In this document: one piece after another, positions 48,337-57,788 of the stretch
Position numbering within the stretch: the first letter of the stretch is position 1
Layout of the letters: every line of letters starts with the position of its first letter
Source of the DNA: Candidatus Mediterraneibacter faecavium
Lineage (GTDB): Bacteria; Bacillota; Clostridia; Lachnospirales; Lachnospiraceae
DNA: 64,000 nucleotides
Reading direction: 5' to 3'
Assembly (NCBI GenBank): GCA_019119995.1
Contig: DWVY01000042.1
Span: 25,345 to 89,344, forward strand
Position numbers and translations under genes: made by a program
Notes under the pieces: model-generated
Seen by the model: only the letters and a program-made list of their open reading frames with translations
The model's database searches: none
What the model was told of the DNA's origin: nothing

Positions 48337-48637
48337 TACCTCACTCCCCTTATTTCGGGCAACACATAACTGACAATATGTAAAAGAAACGCGGGCAGGG
48401 CTCTGACAGATCCCCGCCCAAATCTATAAAGAATTACTCCCTGTGCATTATCATAACATATATTTATTGTAAAATAAATATTAATAATTTTATTTTATTG
48501 TTTTTTTATGATATCTTATGATCCGTAGCCAGATATTGGAAATCAACAGTTCAGTCAGCCGCAATAAGCACGAAGTGCGGTTTTACGAATGGCGCGGCTG
48601 AACTGCTGCATTATAAATCAACAAGGGAGGAAAAAGA
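48337..48637. other. Intergenic region between lysR and yeiH with element B copy 3
   Basis: This 301-bp gap is AT-rich (48440-48530) and holds the third copy of element B. Its core is at 48574-48603, framed by CAGTTC/GAACTG and AGCCGC/GCGGCT, with an inner GCAC/GTGC stem. The LysR and YeiH promoters must lie here, but I could not place a convincing LysR box (T-N11-A) with certainty. Confidence 0.65.
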
Positions 48638-49645
48638 ATGAACTTCTTAAAGAAAAACGGCGCAGGGCTCCTGCTCTGCCTTATCATCGCAGTACCGTCA
48701 TGGTTTCTCGGGCAGGCGGTTCCCGTCATCGGCGGACCGGTGTTCGCCATACTGATCGGAATGATCCTTACATTAATACTGACAAATAAAGAGCCCTTTA
48801 CAGCGGGCGTCAATTATACCTCAAAAAAGATCCTGCAGGCGGCGGTCGTCTTCTTAGGCTTCGGCATGAACCTGACAGAGATCCTTGCCAAGGGAAAACA
48901 GTCGCTTCCGATCATCATATCCACCATCGCGACCTCCCTGATCATTGCATTTATCCTGTATAAAGCGCTAAAACTCCGTACCAACAACGCGATCCTCGTG
49001 GGCGTAGGATCCTCGATCTGCGGAGGAAGCGCCATCGCAGCCACAGCGCCCGTGATCGAGGCGGATGACGAAGAAGTGGCGCAGTCCATCTCCGTCATCT
49101 TCCTCTTCAATGTCCTCGCCGCCCTCATTTTCCCCACACTGGGAGCCGTGCTGGGCCTGAGCAACGAAGGATTCGGCCTGTTTGCCGGGACCGCCATCAA
49201 CGACACCTCATCCGTCACCGCGGCGGCAACCGCCTGGGACGGGATCCACGGAAGCAATACACTGGAATCCGCCGCCATCGTAAAAATGACAAGAACCCTT
49301 GCGATCATTCCGATCACACTGATCCTTGCCATCTGGAGAGGCAGAAAAGAAAAGAATTCGGAAGGCTCGACTTTCAGCCTGAAAAAATGCTTTCCGTTCT
49401 TCGTACTATTCTTCGTACTTGCATCTGTTGTGACGACCGTGTTCCAACTGCCCGCTGACGTGACCGGCCCGCTCAAAGAACTGAGTAAGTTCCTGATTGT
49501 CATGGCGATGGCCGCCATCGGTCTGAACACAAACATCGTCAAACTGGTCAAGACCGGCGGAAAGCCGATCTTCACCGGATTCTGCTGCTGGCTTGGGATC
49601 TCGCTTGTAAGCCTGGGGATGCAGCACGTACTCGGTATATGGTAG
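48638..49645 (+). CDS. YeiH-family (UPF0324) putative sulfate exporter
   Basis: A 335-residue inner-membrane protein with about ten hydrophobic segments and family motifs [30 protein letters not shown] and [14 protein letters not shown]. The family is annotated as a putative sulfate exporter, with little direct proof. GGGAGG lies 7 nt before the ATG. It is divergent from its likely LysR regulator. It ends just before a family A palindrome that it shares with the convergent MATE gene. Confidence 0.9.
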   Translation: MNFLKKNGAGLLLCLIIAVPSWFLGQAVPVIGGPVFAILIGMILTLILTNKEPFTAGVNYTSKKILQAAVVFLGFGMNLTEILAKGKQSLPIIISTIATSLIIAFILYKALKLRTNNAILVGVGSSICGGSAIAATAPVIEADDEEVAQSISVIFLFNVLAALIFPTLGAVLGLSNEGFGLFAGTAINDTSSVTAAATAWDGIHGSNTLESAAIVKMTRTLAIIPITLILAIWRGRKEKNSEGSTFSLKKCFPFFVLFFVLASVVTTVFQLPADVTGPLKELSKFLIVMAMAAIGLNTNIVKLVKTGGKPIFTGFCCWLGISLVSLGMQHVLGIW

Positions 49646-49656
49646 ATTTACCCGAA

Positions 49657-49710
49657 AACGGAAAATGGGACGTAGTAAAATGCGATTTTACTACGTCCCC
49701 TTTTCCGTTT
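49657..49710. repeat. Palindrome family A, copy 4
   Basis: AAACGGAAAA and its complement TTTTCCGTTT form the outer arms, with the core GACGTAGTAAAAT/ATTTTACTACGTC inside and a 3-nt centre. One arm has an extra base. It lies between the convergent yeiH and MATE genes and could end both transcripts (T-rich flank on both strands). Confidence 0.88.
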
Positions 49711-49711
49711 T

Positions 49712-51076
49712 TTACCCGTTTACGGTTTCTAACTGACGGATACACTTTTTCCGGACAAACCAGAAGCACACTGCCTGCATGAGTATCGTCGCGATCCAGG
49801 AGCCCGGATAGGAGATAAACAGGAAGAACAGCGACCTGTGATGCGGAAAGAATCCGTAGATCCACACGATCCTCGTCCCTACCGTACCGATCACCGACAG
49901 CACCATCGGCACCGCCGAATGTCCCATCCCCCGGAGGGCTCCCGGGATCAAATCCATGATACCGCAGAGGAAATACGGAACTGTGGTGATCGACAGGATC
50001 TCCATACCGCACTTTATCACTTCCGCATCCGAGGTATAGATCCCGAGAACCTGTGAACCGAACACATAGGCCCCGACGCCGAGCACAGCCGACACTCCTG
50101 CCGACAGGATCATACAGTCCGCAAGCACACGGTCCATACGCTTCTGCTTTCCCACGCTGTAGTTCTGGCTTGTAAAGCTCATGCACGCCTGTGTCACGGC
50201 ATTGACCGACACATACAGGAAGCTCAGGACATTGTTGGCCGCCGTGTAGCCCGCCATTGCCGTAGAGCCGAAGGAATTGACGGACGACTGGAGCATGGCA
50301 TTGGAAAAATTGATCACCGTGCTCTGGATCCCCGCCGGTATGCCCACCTGAAAGATACGCTTCAGATAGACCCATTTGATCGTGAGCTTCGAGAAGCGGA
50401 GCTGATAACTTCCCTCTGACCGGTGAAGGCACCACAGCACCAGGATACAGGAAACGAACTGGGAGCTGACCGTTCCGATGGCAACCCCCGCCACGCCCAG
50501 CGGGATCACGATGACAAGCAGAAGATCCAGCGCCACATTTGCCATACCTGCTGCCGCAAGGAAGAGCAGCGGCCGCTTGGTATCTCCCACCGCCCTTAAC
50601 ACTGCCGCCCCATAGTTATACAGCATGAAGAACGGCATTCCCATAAAGTAGATCCTCATATAGGTAACAGACTGGTCGATCACATCCCCCGGTGTGTCCA
50701 TAAGCTCCAGCGCCAGCCTGGACGCTCCCGCCCCGACAAATGCCATGATAATGCCGCTGATCAGCGCGAGAGTGATCGCCGTATGTACCGCCTCCGACAT
50801 CTCTTTGTCCCGCCCTGCCGCGAAATACCGCGCCGCAAGGACGTTCGCCCCCAGCGAGATACCGATAAAGAGATTCGTAAAAATATTGATCAGCGCAGTT
50901 GTCGATCCCACCGCCGCCAGCGCCTGACTGCTGTCAAATCTGCCGACGACAATAATATCCACCGCGTTAAACATCAGCTGCAGGATGCTTGAGAGCATCA
51001 GCGGCAGCGAAAACGAGATCAGCTTATCCATGATCGATCCATTGCACATATCGATTTCATATTTGCTTGTTTTCAA
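49712..51076 (-). CDS. MATE-family efflux transporter
   Basis: A 454-residue multidrug/toxin exporter with 12 hydrophobic segments in two MatE halves. The start is taken as TTG at 51076: GGAGGGG lies 8 nt upstream, and the resulting KTSKYEIDMCNG beginning is typical of clostridial MATE proteins. The frame is open a little further without a site. Pumps of this group use sodium or proton gradients. The substrate is unknown. No regulator is adjacent. Confidence 0.92.
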   Translation of the reverse strand: MKTSKYEIDMCNGSIMDKLISFSLPLMLSSILQLMFNAVDIIVVGRFDSSQALAAVGSTTALINIFTNLFIGISLGANVLAARYFAAGRDKEMSEAVHTAITLALISGIIMAFVGAGASRLALELMDTPGDVIDQSVTYMRIYFMGMPFFMLYNYGAAVLRAVGDTKRPLLFLAAAGMANVALDLLLVIVIPLGVAGVAIGTVSSQFVSCILVLWCLHRSEGSYQLRFSKLTIKWVYLKRIFQVGIPAGIQSTVINFSNAMLQSSVNSFGSTAMAGYTAANNVLSFLYVSVNAVTQACMSFTSQNYSVGKQKRMDRVLADCMILSAGVSAVLGVGAYVFGSQVLGIYTSDAEVIKCGMEILSITTVPYFLCGIMDLIPGALRGMGHSAVPMVLSVIGTVGTRIVWIYGFFPHHRSLFFLFISYPGSWIATILMQAVCFWFVRKKCIRQLETVNG

Positions 51077-51188
51077 TGTCCGGTCCCCTCCATTCCGATT
51101 TTGCAATGGATATCTTACTCCGTTCGGTTTATTTCGTCAATAGGGACAAAACACCGGCCATCAGCGCAGTTTTGATCCTGCTGTCAGA

Positions 51189-51740
51189 TTACCTGATCGA
51201 TCTTCCCAGCTCATAAGCTTCTTTCAGCTCCGTTTTTCCTTCGATATCACCCACATCTCCGTTGCCTCCGGCAAGGACATGGCCCAGATTCTTCCATCTC
51301 AAATGCTCCATCAGGTGGTCATAGTAGAGAAGGACGTCGTCAAATCCGTTTCCTTCTGCCGCCATCAGAAGCGCGGAAGACCTGTCGTGTCCCCTTAAGA
51401 GATTGCCGTCGCCCTCCTCCAGAGCAAACAGACGGTCGATCGCTGTCCGGATCTGACCGCTCATATTCCAGTAATAGAGCGGTGTGGCAAGAATTACCAC
51501 ATCACATTCTTTCACTGCCGGATAGATCTGAGCCATGTCATCCTTCTGAACACAGGGACATGCCCTGCTGCTGTGTCCGCCGAAGCAGCCTTTGCAGCCA
51601 TGGATGTTCATTCCATCCAGAAAAAATTCTGTCACAGTATTGCCCGCGCTTTCCGCTCCTTCTGTAAAGGATCTTACAAGCGCTGATGTATTTCCCTTTT
51701 TTCTGGGACTTCCGTTTAATATTACGATTTTCTTACCCAT
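51189..51740 (-). CDS. Flavodoxin-like NAD(P)H-dependent oxidoreductase 1
   Basis: A 183-residue flavodoxin-fold protein with the FMN phosphate loop NGSPRKKGNTSAL (about 8-20), a Cys pair region CKGCFGG and the TPLYYWNMSGQIRTAIDR segment around the isoalloxazine. It belongs to the iron-sulfur-flavoprotein-like/WrbA-related reductases. GGGAG lies 7 nt before the ATG. It is 23 bp behind a related reductase gene on the same strand, and the pair is divergent from an HxlR regulator. Confidence 0.88.
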   Translation of the reverse strand: MGKKIVILNGSPRKKGNTSALVRSFTEGAESAGNTVTEFFLDGMNIHGCKGCFGGHSSRACPCVQKDDMAQIYPAVKECDVVILATPLYYWNMSGQIRTAIDRLFALEEGDGNLLRGHDRSSALLMAAEGNGFDDVLLYYDHLMEHLRWKNLGHVLAGGNGDVGDIEGKTELKEAYELGRSIR

Positions 51741-51763
51741 ACTGATTCTCCCTTCATCCATAC

Positions 51764-52309
51764 TCAGATCTTGTCAGCAAGCGCCGCTGCCTGAGCACAT
51801 CCGTCTGTCTTTTCGATATCTCCTGTATTCAGAACGCCGGGAACCAGTACCTCTCCGACCATCTTCCATTTATTTAATGCAGCCGTGCGCTCCATAGGGA
51901 TCCGCACTCCGTCCAGAACTGTCATATCTTCTTCCTCACAGCAGGCGATGACGGCGCACTCTTTTCCGGCAATATCTTTTCCTCCTACCACAAGGGAATA
52001 GATGCGGTCGATCACTGTCTTGATCTGTGACGGGATAGAATACCAGTAAACCGGCATGGTAAATACAAGTGCGTCCGCCTCTAAAATGGCCGGGGCGATG
52101 GTATTGAAATCATCGTCAAAGGTACAGGCCTTCCCTGTGCTGTAACAGGTCTCGCACGCATGGCAGCCGCCCAGCTTCATCATGGCTGCATCGAATCTTG
52201 TAACCTTGTGTCCTTTCTCTTCCGCCGCTTTAATGAAAGCGTCTGTCATAGCAAAACTGTTTCCGTTCTTGCGCGGGCTTCCTGTAATTACAACGATTTT
52301 TTTACTCAT
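51764..52309 (-). CDS. Flavodoxin-like NAD(P)H-dependent oxidoreductase 2
   Basis: A 181-residue homologue of the preceding protein's family, with TGSPRKNGNSFAM (FMN loop), the CHACETC Cys cluster and MPVYWYSIPSQIKTVIDR. AAGGAGAG lies 6 nt before the ATG at 52309. It is divergent from the HxlR regulator, with a palindromic operator candidate between (52399-52427). Such pairs usually respond to electrophiles or quinones, an inference from HxlR-controlled systems. Confidence 0.88.
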   Translation of the reverse strand: MSKKIVVITGSPRKNGNSFAMTDAFIKAAEEKGHKVTRFDAAMMKLGGCHACETCYSTGKACTFDDDFNTIAPAILEADALVFTMPVYWYSIPSQIKTVIDRIYSLVVGGKDIAGKECAVIACCEEEDMTVLDGVRIPMERTAALNKWKMVGEVLVPGVLNTGDIEKTDGCAQAAALADKI

Positions 52310-52398
52310 GATGATCTCTCCTTTTCTGCTTTTTTCTACAGCAGATTTGACTTTCTCCGCTGCTGATATTACAATCATAACAAGAATATATCATAAAA

Positions 52399-52427
52399 CA
52401 AGTACGCACATAAAAGTGCGATACTTG
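52399..52427. promoter_or_regulatory. Candidate HxlR operator
   Basis: CAAGTACGCAC (52399-52409) mirrors GTGCGATACTTG (52416-52427) around ATAAAA, with one extra base in the right arm. It lies between the reductase and hxlR start codons, where an autoregulating HxlR protein would bind. Confidence 0.55.
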
Positions 52428-52464
52428 CAATCAAGTTCAATACTTACCTAAAGGAGAGTGTAAA

Positions 52465-52797
52465 ATGGGCAAAAGATGCATTTCCAATGAAAACTTAAGC
52501 ACTACCGGATTCAGTTATACGTTATCGCTGATCAATGGAAAATATAAGATGACGATCCTCTACACACTGATGGAATTCGGTGTGGTGAGATTCAATGAAA
52601 TGAAAAAATATATCGGACAGATTTCCTATAAAACGCTGAGCTCCACCTTAAAAGAACTGGAAGCAGACCAGCTTGTCCACCGAGAAGAATACCCGCAGAT
52701 CCCGCCCAAAGTAGAGTACAGCCTGACAGAAAGGGGCAAGTCGCTGATCCCTATTCTGGACGGAATGTGTGAGTGGGGTGATAAGAACCGGCTTTGA
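52465..52797 (+). CDS. HxlR-family transcriptional regulator
   Basis: A 110-residue winged-helix regulator of the HxlR type, with GKYKMTILYTLME, RFNEMKKYIGQISYKTLSSTLKELE (recognition region about 43-67) and the wing PKVEYSLTERGKSLIPIL. HxlR-group proteins often sense reactive carbonyls or quinones through a cysteine. Here a Cys near the C-terminus (MCEWGD) and Cys5 are present. AAAGGAG lies 8 nt before the ATG. It is divergent from two flavin reductases, its likely targets. Confidence 0.92.
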   Translation: MGKRCISNENLSTTGFSYTLSLINGKYKMTILYTLMEFGVVRFNEMKKYIGQISYKTLSSTLKELEADQLVHREEYPQIPPKVEYSLTERGKSLIPILDGMCEWGDKNRL

Positions 52798-52858
52798 AAC
52801 AGCCCAAATTACCGGATATTAAACTAAAATTTTGTACTATTTAGGGAACGGCATTTTG

Positions 52859-54421
52859 TTATTCCAAAATTAAAAATGACTGAGGCGGCATTTTTCCCTC
52901 ATGATGGTAAATTTCAGTTTTACCAATAGCATACAGGATTTTCCGGTTCTTCACATCATTCGGAATCCCTGCCTGTTCCTCCGATGGATTAACCGCAATA
53001 ATCAGATTTCCTCTTTTGTATATAAACGGAAATTTTTCTTTTTCGGCATATACTACCTCAAAAGATCCATCCGCCTGCAAATCTTTTTTTTCATGTCTTA
53101 ATGTGATCAGATCTTTTACCGTATTGAGCAGAGAGCCCTGCGTCTTCGCCTGTTTTTCTACAGTTGGAGCATCCGGAGAAAGATCTACAGGAAGGTATAA
53201 TGTATCCTCACAGCCGTCCGAAAAGCCTTTATTCTTTTCCTCAGTCCACTGCATAGGCGTTCTTGATCCTGTCCTGTTGTATCCGCCTTCCTTATTTGCA
53301 AGTTCCTGATACTTTAGGCCGATCTCATCCCCATAATATAGGAACGGGACTCCCGGCATTGTAAGGATAAAAGCATAAGCAATTTTCAGTTCATCCTGAC
53401 TCAACGTATAGCTCATACGTTCTGTATCGTGATTACCTGTCGTAAGAGACATATATCCTTTCCCATTTACCTTTTCATACCATGGAAGATAATCGGCAAG
53501 AAATCTGGTAATGTCTCCATGTCCGTCTTTTTTGAAAAAGCTCCGGTCAATGCCCCCGGCTTTTCTGTCTGTTTCCGTATGATTCTGATAGTCGCGGAAC
53601 AAAGTACTGTAACCGTTTCCCTCCATATGAAGGCAAAAGTCCGAATGAAATCCTGCCGCAACAGCCTGAGGCGGATTACTCCACTCAGAAATTATCACTG
53701 CTTCCGGATAATCCTTATCGAGCATCTCCCTCACTTCTCTCCAGATTGATACTGTTCCGCTTTTATTTTCATCATCTCCTTTAACAAGAGAATGAGCCAT
53801 ATCCACACGGAAGCCATCACAGCCATGATCCAGCCAGAACCGCATCACATCTTTCAATGCTTCCCGGGTAGCAATACAGTCCGGATGATCCATCGGAAGC
53901 TGCCATTTTTCTGTCGGATGCAGAAATCCGTAATTGAGCGCAGGCTGGCATTTGAAAAAATTAAGGATATAACATCCGTCCCTCTGTGACTCTCCCGCCA
54001 CAAACGGCATATGGTCTGCTCCATGAAAACAGGAATCCGTCCATATGTATCTGTTCGTATATTTATTTTTCTGCGCTTTTCTGCTCTCCTTAAACCAAGG
54101 ATGCTCTTCTGACGTATGTCCGGGCACCAGATCAAGCAGTACATGGATACCACGGTTATGAGCTTCTCCAAACAAGCGGTACAGATCTGTATTAGAACCA
54201 TATCTGGGATCTACTTTCTTGTAGTCTTTTACATCATATCCTCCGTCCTTAAAAGGAGATTCAAAGCAGGGATTGATCCAAAGGGCATTACATCCCAGAC
54301 TGTTTATATAGTCCAGTTTTTCTATAATACCGTTGATATCGCCAATTCCATCTTCATTGGAATCCTTGAAAGACTGGGGATAAATCTGATAAAACACTGC
54401 ATTACTTAACCATTCTGGCAT
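52859..54421 (-). CDS. GH13 alpha-glucosidase of the ABC sugar operon
   Basis: A 520-residue cytoplasmic GH13 enzyme, with the loop DSNEDGIGDINGI (20-32), nucleophile Asp207 (GFRVDMAHS), acid/base Glu246 (ISEWSNP) and Asp332 (GNHDTER). It is the last gene of the operon with two ABC permeases and a binding protein, 25 bp behind the second permease. It likely splits the imported oligosaccharide. It belongs to a different branch from the GH13 protein at 34.8-36.6 kb. It ends 61 bp from the hxlR stop (convergent). Confidence 0.93.
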   Translation of the reverse strand: MPEWLSNAVFYQIYPQSFKDSNEDGIGDINGIIEKLDYINSLGCNALWINPCFESPFKDGGYDVKDYKKVDPRYGSNTDLYRLFGEAHNRGIHVLLDLVPGHTSEEHPWFKESRKAQKNKYTNRYIWTDSCFHGADHMPFVAGESQRDGCYILNFFKCQPALNYGFLHPTEKWQLPMDHPDCIATREALKDVMRFWLDHGCDGFRVDMAHSLVKGDDENKSGTVSIWREVREMLDKDYPEAVIISEWSNPPQAVAAGFHSDFCLHMEGNGYSTLFRDYQNHTETDRKAGGIDRSFFKKDGHGDITRFLADYLPWYEKVNGKGYMSLTTGNHDTERMSYTLSQDELKIAYAFILTMPGVPFLYYGDEIGLKYQELANKEGGYNRTGSRTPMQWTEEKNKGFSDGCEDTLYLPVDLSPDAPTVEKQAKTQGSLLNTVKDLITLRHEKKDLQADGSFEVVYAEKEKFPFIYKRGNLIIAVNPSEEQAGIPNDVKNRKILYAIGKTEIYHHEGKMPPQSFLILE

Positions 54422-54446
54422 ACTTTCTGTCTCCTTTGCGTTCTAT

Positions 54447-55307
54447 TTATTTTACAGCGCCGTCTACCACGCCCTGAATAATCTGTTTCTGCGCCACTAA
54501 AAAAAGAATAATGATTGGTATCATAGCCAACAGGGCCGCCGTCAGGATCAGATCCCACTGTTTCACATAGGATCCTACGAAACTTGTTACTGCTATCGGC
54601 AGTGTCTTAATCTTTCCGTTCAGTCCCAGCAGCAGAGATGGAAGCAGATAATCATTCCATATCCACAAACCATTAAGGATCAGAACTGTCATTTGAACCG
54701 GACGCAGCATAGGCATTACAATATAGAAGAAGATTCCCTCTGTAGGGCAGCCGTCGATCCTTGCCGCCTCTTCCAACGATCTTGGAATTCCCTTAATAAA
54801 TCCATGTATGACAAAGACCGTCATAGAGCAGCCAAAACCGACATATGCGAAGATAATCCCTTTATAACTCTGAAGCATCTGGAGCCCTGTCACAATTCCG
54901 ATTTTTCTGAATATTGTCAGTATCGGGAGCATAACAACCTGAAACGGAATAACCATTGCCGCGACAAGAAACATAAAAATAACCTTAGACCAGAACGTAT
55001 CTTCATGCCGGCATAATACCCACGCAGCCATACTGGAAAACAGGATCAGCAAGACGAGAGATACTGCCGTAATAAACAGAGAACTTCCGAACGATGACCA
55101 GAAACTGAAGTTTTCATTATTGATTACTTTATTCAAATTAGTAATTATCTGTCCCCAGTTGTCCGGAAGAGTAATCGGGCTGATCACTATATCTGCGCTT
55201 TGTTTGGCAGAATTGATGACCACAAGTAAAAAAGGACTGATTACCACAAGTGCCAGAATGATCCCTGCTACTGTCAGGATCATTCTTTTTGTCCTTACTG
55301 TTTTCAT
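54447..55307 (-). CDS. ABC sugar permease, MalG type
   Basis: A 286-residue inner-membrane permease with six hydrophobic segments and the EAA loop region EEAARIDGCPTEGIFFYIVMP (about 180-200). It ends with the MalG-type terminus QKQIIQGVVDGAVK. Its ATG overlaps the stop of the MalF-type gene by one base. It pairs with that protein to form the membrane channel. No ATPase gene is in the operon, so a shared MsmK/UgpC-like ATPase elsewhere probably drives it, as in many Firmicutes. Confidence 0.93.
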   Translation of the reverse strand: MKTVRTKRMILTVAGIILALVVISPFLLVVINSAKQSADIVISPITLPDNWGQIITNLNKVINNENFSFWSSFGSSLFITAVSLVLLILFSSMAAWVLCRHEDTFWSKVIFMFLVAAMVIPFQVVMLPILTIFRKIGIVTGLQMLQSYKGIIFAYVGFGCSMTVFVIHGFIKGIPRSLEEAARIDGCPTEGIFFYIVMPMLRPVQMTVLILNGLWIWNDYLLPSLLLGLNGKIKTLPIAVTSFVGSYVKQWDLILTAALLAMIPIIILFLVAQKQIIQGVVDGAVK

Positions 55308-56338
55308 CAGGCTTCCACCTCCCTCTTCTTGCTTATGTAAACCTGCGTCAATGAAATCGCAGCCAGTACGATAAAGAACAGTACTGACATAGTCTGACCA
55401 GCCGCATAATCATTTTCTCCGATTGAAGTATTATAAATCTTCAGGGCAAGAAATTCTGTACTCTGTATGATCTTATCTCCTAAAATTCTGGATGGCGCGC
55501 CATTGGTCAGCGCAAGGTTAACGTCAAACTGTTTAAATGCACTTGTAAGCGAAAGGAAAATACAAACTGTAAATGTATTTGCAATCATAGGGATTTTAAT
55601 CTTAAACAATGTCTGCCTTGCATTTGCTCCGTCTACACTTGCCGCTTCTACAATCTCTGTAGGCACTCCCTGAAGTCCGGTCACATAGATCATCATAATG
55701 TATCCTGCATATTGCCACGTACTGACGATCACGATTGCCACAAATGCAAGATTCGGATCTGAAAGCATGGATACTGATCCCTGAAATACAGTAACAAATA
55801 CTTTATTAAAAATGAACTGCCACACATACCCCAGTACAATTCCTCCGATAAGATTAGGCATAAAGAAAGCAGCTCTCATAAAATTCCGCCCTTTTATCTT
55901 TGATGAACAGAGAAGTGCAAGGGCAAATGCGATAATATTTACACAGCTCAGGTTAATAACAGTAAAGAGGAAAGTAATCAGAACTGAATAGAGGAATCCG
56001 CCCTCACGAAAAATTTTAATATAATTACCAAATCCAAGGAACTGTGTAAATGTCATACCATTCCAGTCTGTAAATGAATAAAATATTCCCAGAAGGAACG
56101 GAATAACAACCGTAATGGCAAATGCAAGGATAACCGGCGTCAGAAAAACCACATTAACAACCCTGTCGTGATGTCTGACCGGAGAACGCAAGAATCCCAG
56201 CATGATAAGGATCACTCCCGCCACCAGCAGATATCCCCTTGTTTCGCCCTGCATCCCCGCTACACCTGAAGCAATTCCTATCGCAGCGGCAATGACACCT
56301 GCCGCCAGAAGTATACCGGACTGTATTTTCTTTTCCAC
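55307..56338 (-). CDS. ABC sugar permease, MalF type
   Basis: A 343-residue inner-membrane permease with an N-terminal pair of helices (about 7-48) before the usual six-helix core. The EAA loop is EIVEAASVDGANARQTLFKIKIP. The start is GTG at 56338 with AAAGGAG 8 nt upstream. It follows the binding-protein gene after 110 bp that contain a 12-bp hairpin. Partner of the MalG-type permease. Confidence 0.92.
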   Translation of the reverse strand: MEKKIQSGILLAAGVIAAAIGIASGVAGMQGETRGYLLVAGVILIMLGFLRSPVRHHDRVVNVVFLTPVILAFAITVVIPFLLGIFYSFTDWNGMTFTQFLGFGNYIKIFREGGFLYSVLITFLFTVINLSCVNIIAFALALLCSSKIKGRNFMRAAFFMPNLIGGIVLGYVWQFIFNKVFVTVFQGSVSMLSDPNLAFVAIVIVSTWQYAGYIMMIYVTGLQGVPTEIVEAASVDGANARQTLFKIKIPMIANTFTVCIFLSLTSAFKQFDVNLALTNGAPSRILGDKIIQSTEFLALKIYNTSIGENDYAAGQTMSVLFFIVLAAISLTQVYISKKREVEA

Positions 56339-56362
56339 GGTGTCCTCTCCTTTCTGTTTTTT

Positions 56363-56391
56363 AAGGATAGAGCGATGGACGCTCTATCCTT
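56363..56391. repeat. Intercistronic 12-bp hairpin behind the binding-protein gene
   Basis: AAGGATAGAGCG (56363-56374) pairs perfectly with CGCTCTATCCTT (56380-56391). On the transcribed strand no U-tract follows. Such hairpins protect the upstream mRNA end and help keep the binding protein at higher levels than the permeases. Confidence 0.75.
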
Positions 56392-56448
56392 ATCACATTT
56401 ATTGCTCATTCTTAGACATAAAATCAGCGACTTGCGAGCTTATCATTT

Positions 56449-57711
56449 TTACGAATCCTGTTTGTCAATATCACCTTTGGCATAGGATTCAAAAATTGGT
56501 CCAAGGATATTATCCGACATTCCATTCGGCATATCAGCCCACGTCCATGATGAAGTCTTACCCTCATCAATATATGCCTTCAGACTCTTGGAAAGAGGAG
56601 TAGAAGGTGAAACTGTTGAGCTCTTATAAGGAGACAGCATGCCACATTCTTCTACCAGCCCTTTCTGACCTTCATCAGTAGTTGCAAGCCAGTCAAGGAA
56701 ATCCTTACACTCCTGAACCTTGTCGCTATCCTTGTAAACGCCCCAGTAAGACGGAGCATCTGCACACACACTGGTCATATCCTCTTCCGTAAATGCAAGC
56801 GGCACGATCCCACAGTCAAATGTTGCGTCATATTGCTCAAGAGAAGGATCTATCCAGTTTCCCTGAGTAATAAAAGCGGCTTTTCCTGTAGCCCAAAGCG
56901 CCATCTGATCATCATAAGTTCCGGAAATCAATGTCTGCTGGTCAGAATACTTGCACAACAGTCCGAAAAACTTGCCGAACTGCGTCAGCCTCTCTTCATC
57001 AATTTTTCCATCCATCAATTCATCAAAATATGTATTATCATCTCTCTCAAGCCCTCCTGACAGATAATAACCAAACAGATGTCCGCCTGTCGACCATGAC
57101 ATCTGACCGGATTCAGCTGCTACGGAACAGACAGCAGTCAGGCCAAGCTCATCTTTCATAGAATCAATCTTTTCAAACGCCTCTTCAAAAGCCTGATAAT
57201 TTGTCAGCGTATCCGGATCGACACCTGCCTGTTCCAGAATATCTGCATTGTAGGAGATACCATAACCCTCAATCGTGTAAGGGAACCCAACCACCTGATC
57301 CCCATCCATCAGGGCAAAATCCGTATCTTTTACAAATTCACAATCGCTAAGATCTGCAACCATTCCTTTAAAATTCGATGTATAATCGCCACCGCCAAAC
57401 ACAAAGATATCCGGCATATTTCCTGCAGCATAGTAACTCTTTAATTGTCCTGTGGCATCCGCCCCTCCTCCGAGAGTCTCAACTGTTACTTTCTGTCCTG
57501 TTTCCTCAGAATATTGCTCTGCAACTTTTTCAAGCTGCGGGCCTATCTCCACCTTACTGTTAAACAAGCGGATCTCTCCGTCAGAAGACTCTGTTGTTTT
57601 TGTTTCACTTTCGGAACCGGCGTCTGTATCTGCATTTGTACTGCTCCCGCAGGCAGCCATCCCCAACACTACTGAACAGGAAAGCAAAACAGCTAATAAT
57701 TTTCTTTTCAT
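56449..57711 (-). CDS. ABC sugar-binding lipoprotein
   Basis: A 420-residue extracellular binding protein anchored by lipid: signal peptide 1-20 and lipobox GMAAC (Cys21), then a Ser/Thr/Glu-rich linker (about 24-46) and a family 1 solute-binding fold. Aromatic residues (GNWIDPS, PSYWGVYKD, SWTWADMP) are usual for carbohydrate binding. It is the first gene of the LacI-controlled operon. AGGAGG lies 8 nt before the ATG. The adjacent alpha-glucosidase suggests an alpha-glucoside or malto-oligosaccharide ligand. Confidence 0.93.
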   Translation of the reverse strand: MKRKLLAVLLSCSVVLGMAACGSSTNADTDAGSESETKTTESSDGEIRLFNSKVEIGPQLEKVAEQYSEETGQKVTVETLGGGADATGQLKSYYAAGNMPDIFVFGGGDYTSNFKGMVADLSDCEFVKDTDFALMDGDQVVGFPYTIEGYGISYNADILEQAGVDPDTLTNYQAFEEAFEKIDSMKDELGLTAVCSVAAESGQMSWSTGGHLFGYYLSGGLERDDNTYFDELMDGKIDEERLTQFGKFFGLLCKYSDQQTLISGTYDDQMALWATGKAAFITQGNWIDPSLEQYDATFDCGIVPLAFTEEDMTSVCADAPSYWGVYKDSDKVQECKDFLDWLATTDEGQKGLVEECGMLSPYKSSTVSPSTPLSKSLKAYIDEGKTSSWTWADMPNGMSDNILGPIFESYAKGDIDKQDS

Positions 57712-57746
57712 AATGGGACCTCCTACAAGTCTTTATTTTTTGTTAC

Positions 57747-57758
57747 TTATGCGCATAA
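57747..57758. promoter_or_regulatory. LacI-type operator candidate
   Basis: TTATGCGCATAA is a perfect 12-bp palindrome with a central CG, the usual design of LacI/GalR operators. It lies midway between the divergent binding-protein gene and the LacI gene. Confidence 0.65.
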
Positions 57759-57788
57759 TTCTACAAATAGAAAGGGTTGCTTACTGAT

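Noticed and set aside
7731..49710. CRISPR array suggested by repeated palindromes
   Set aside because: Copies are far apart, single, and have no regular spacers or cas genes.
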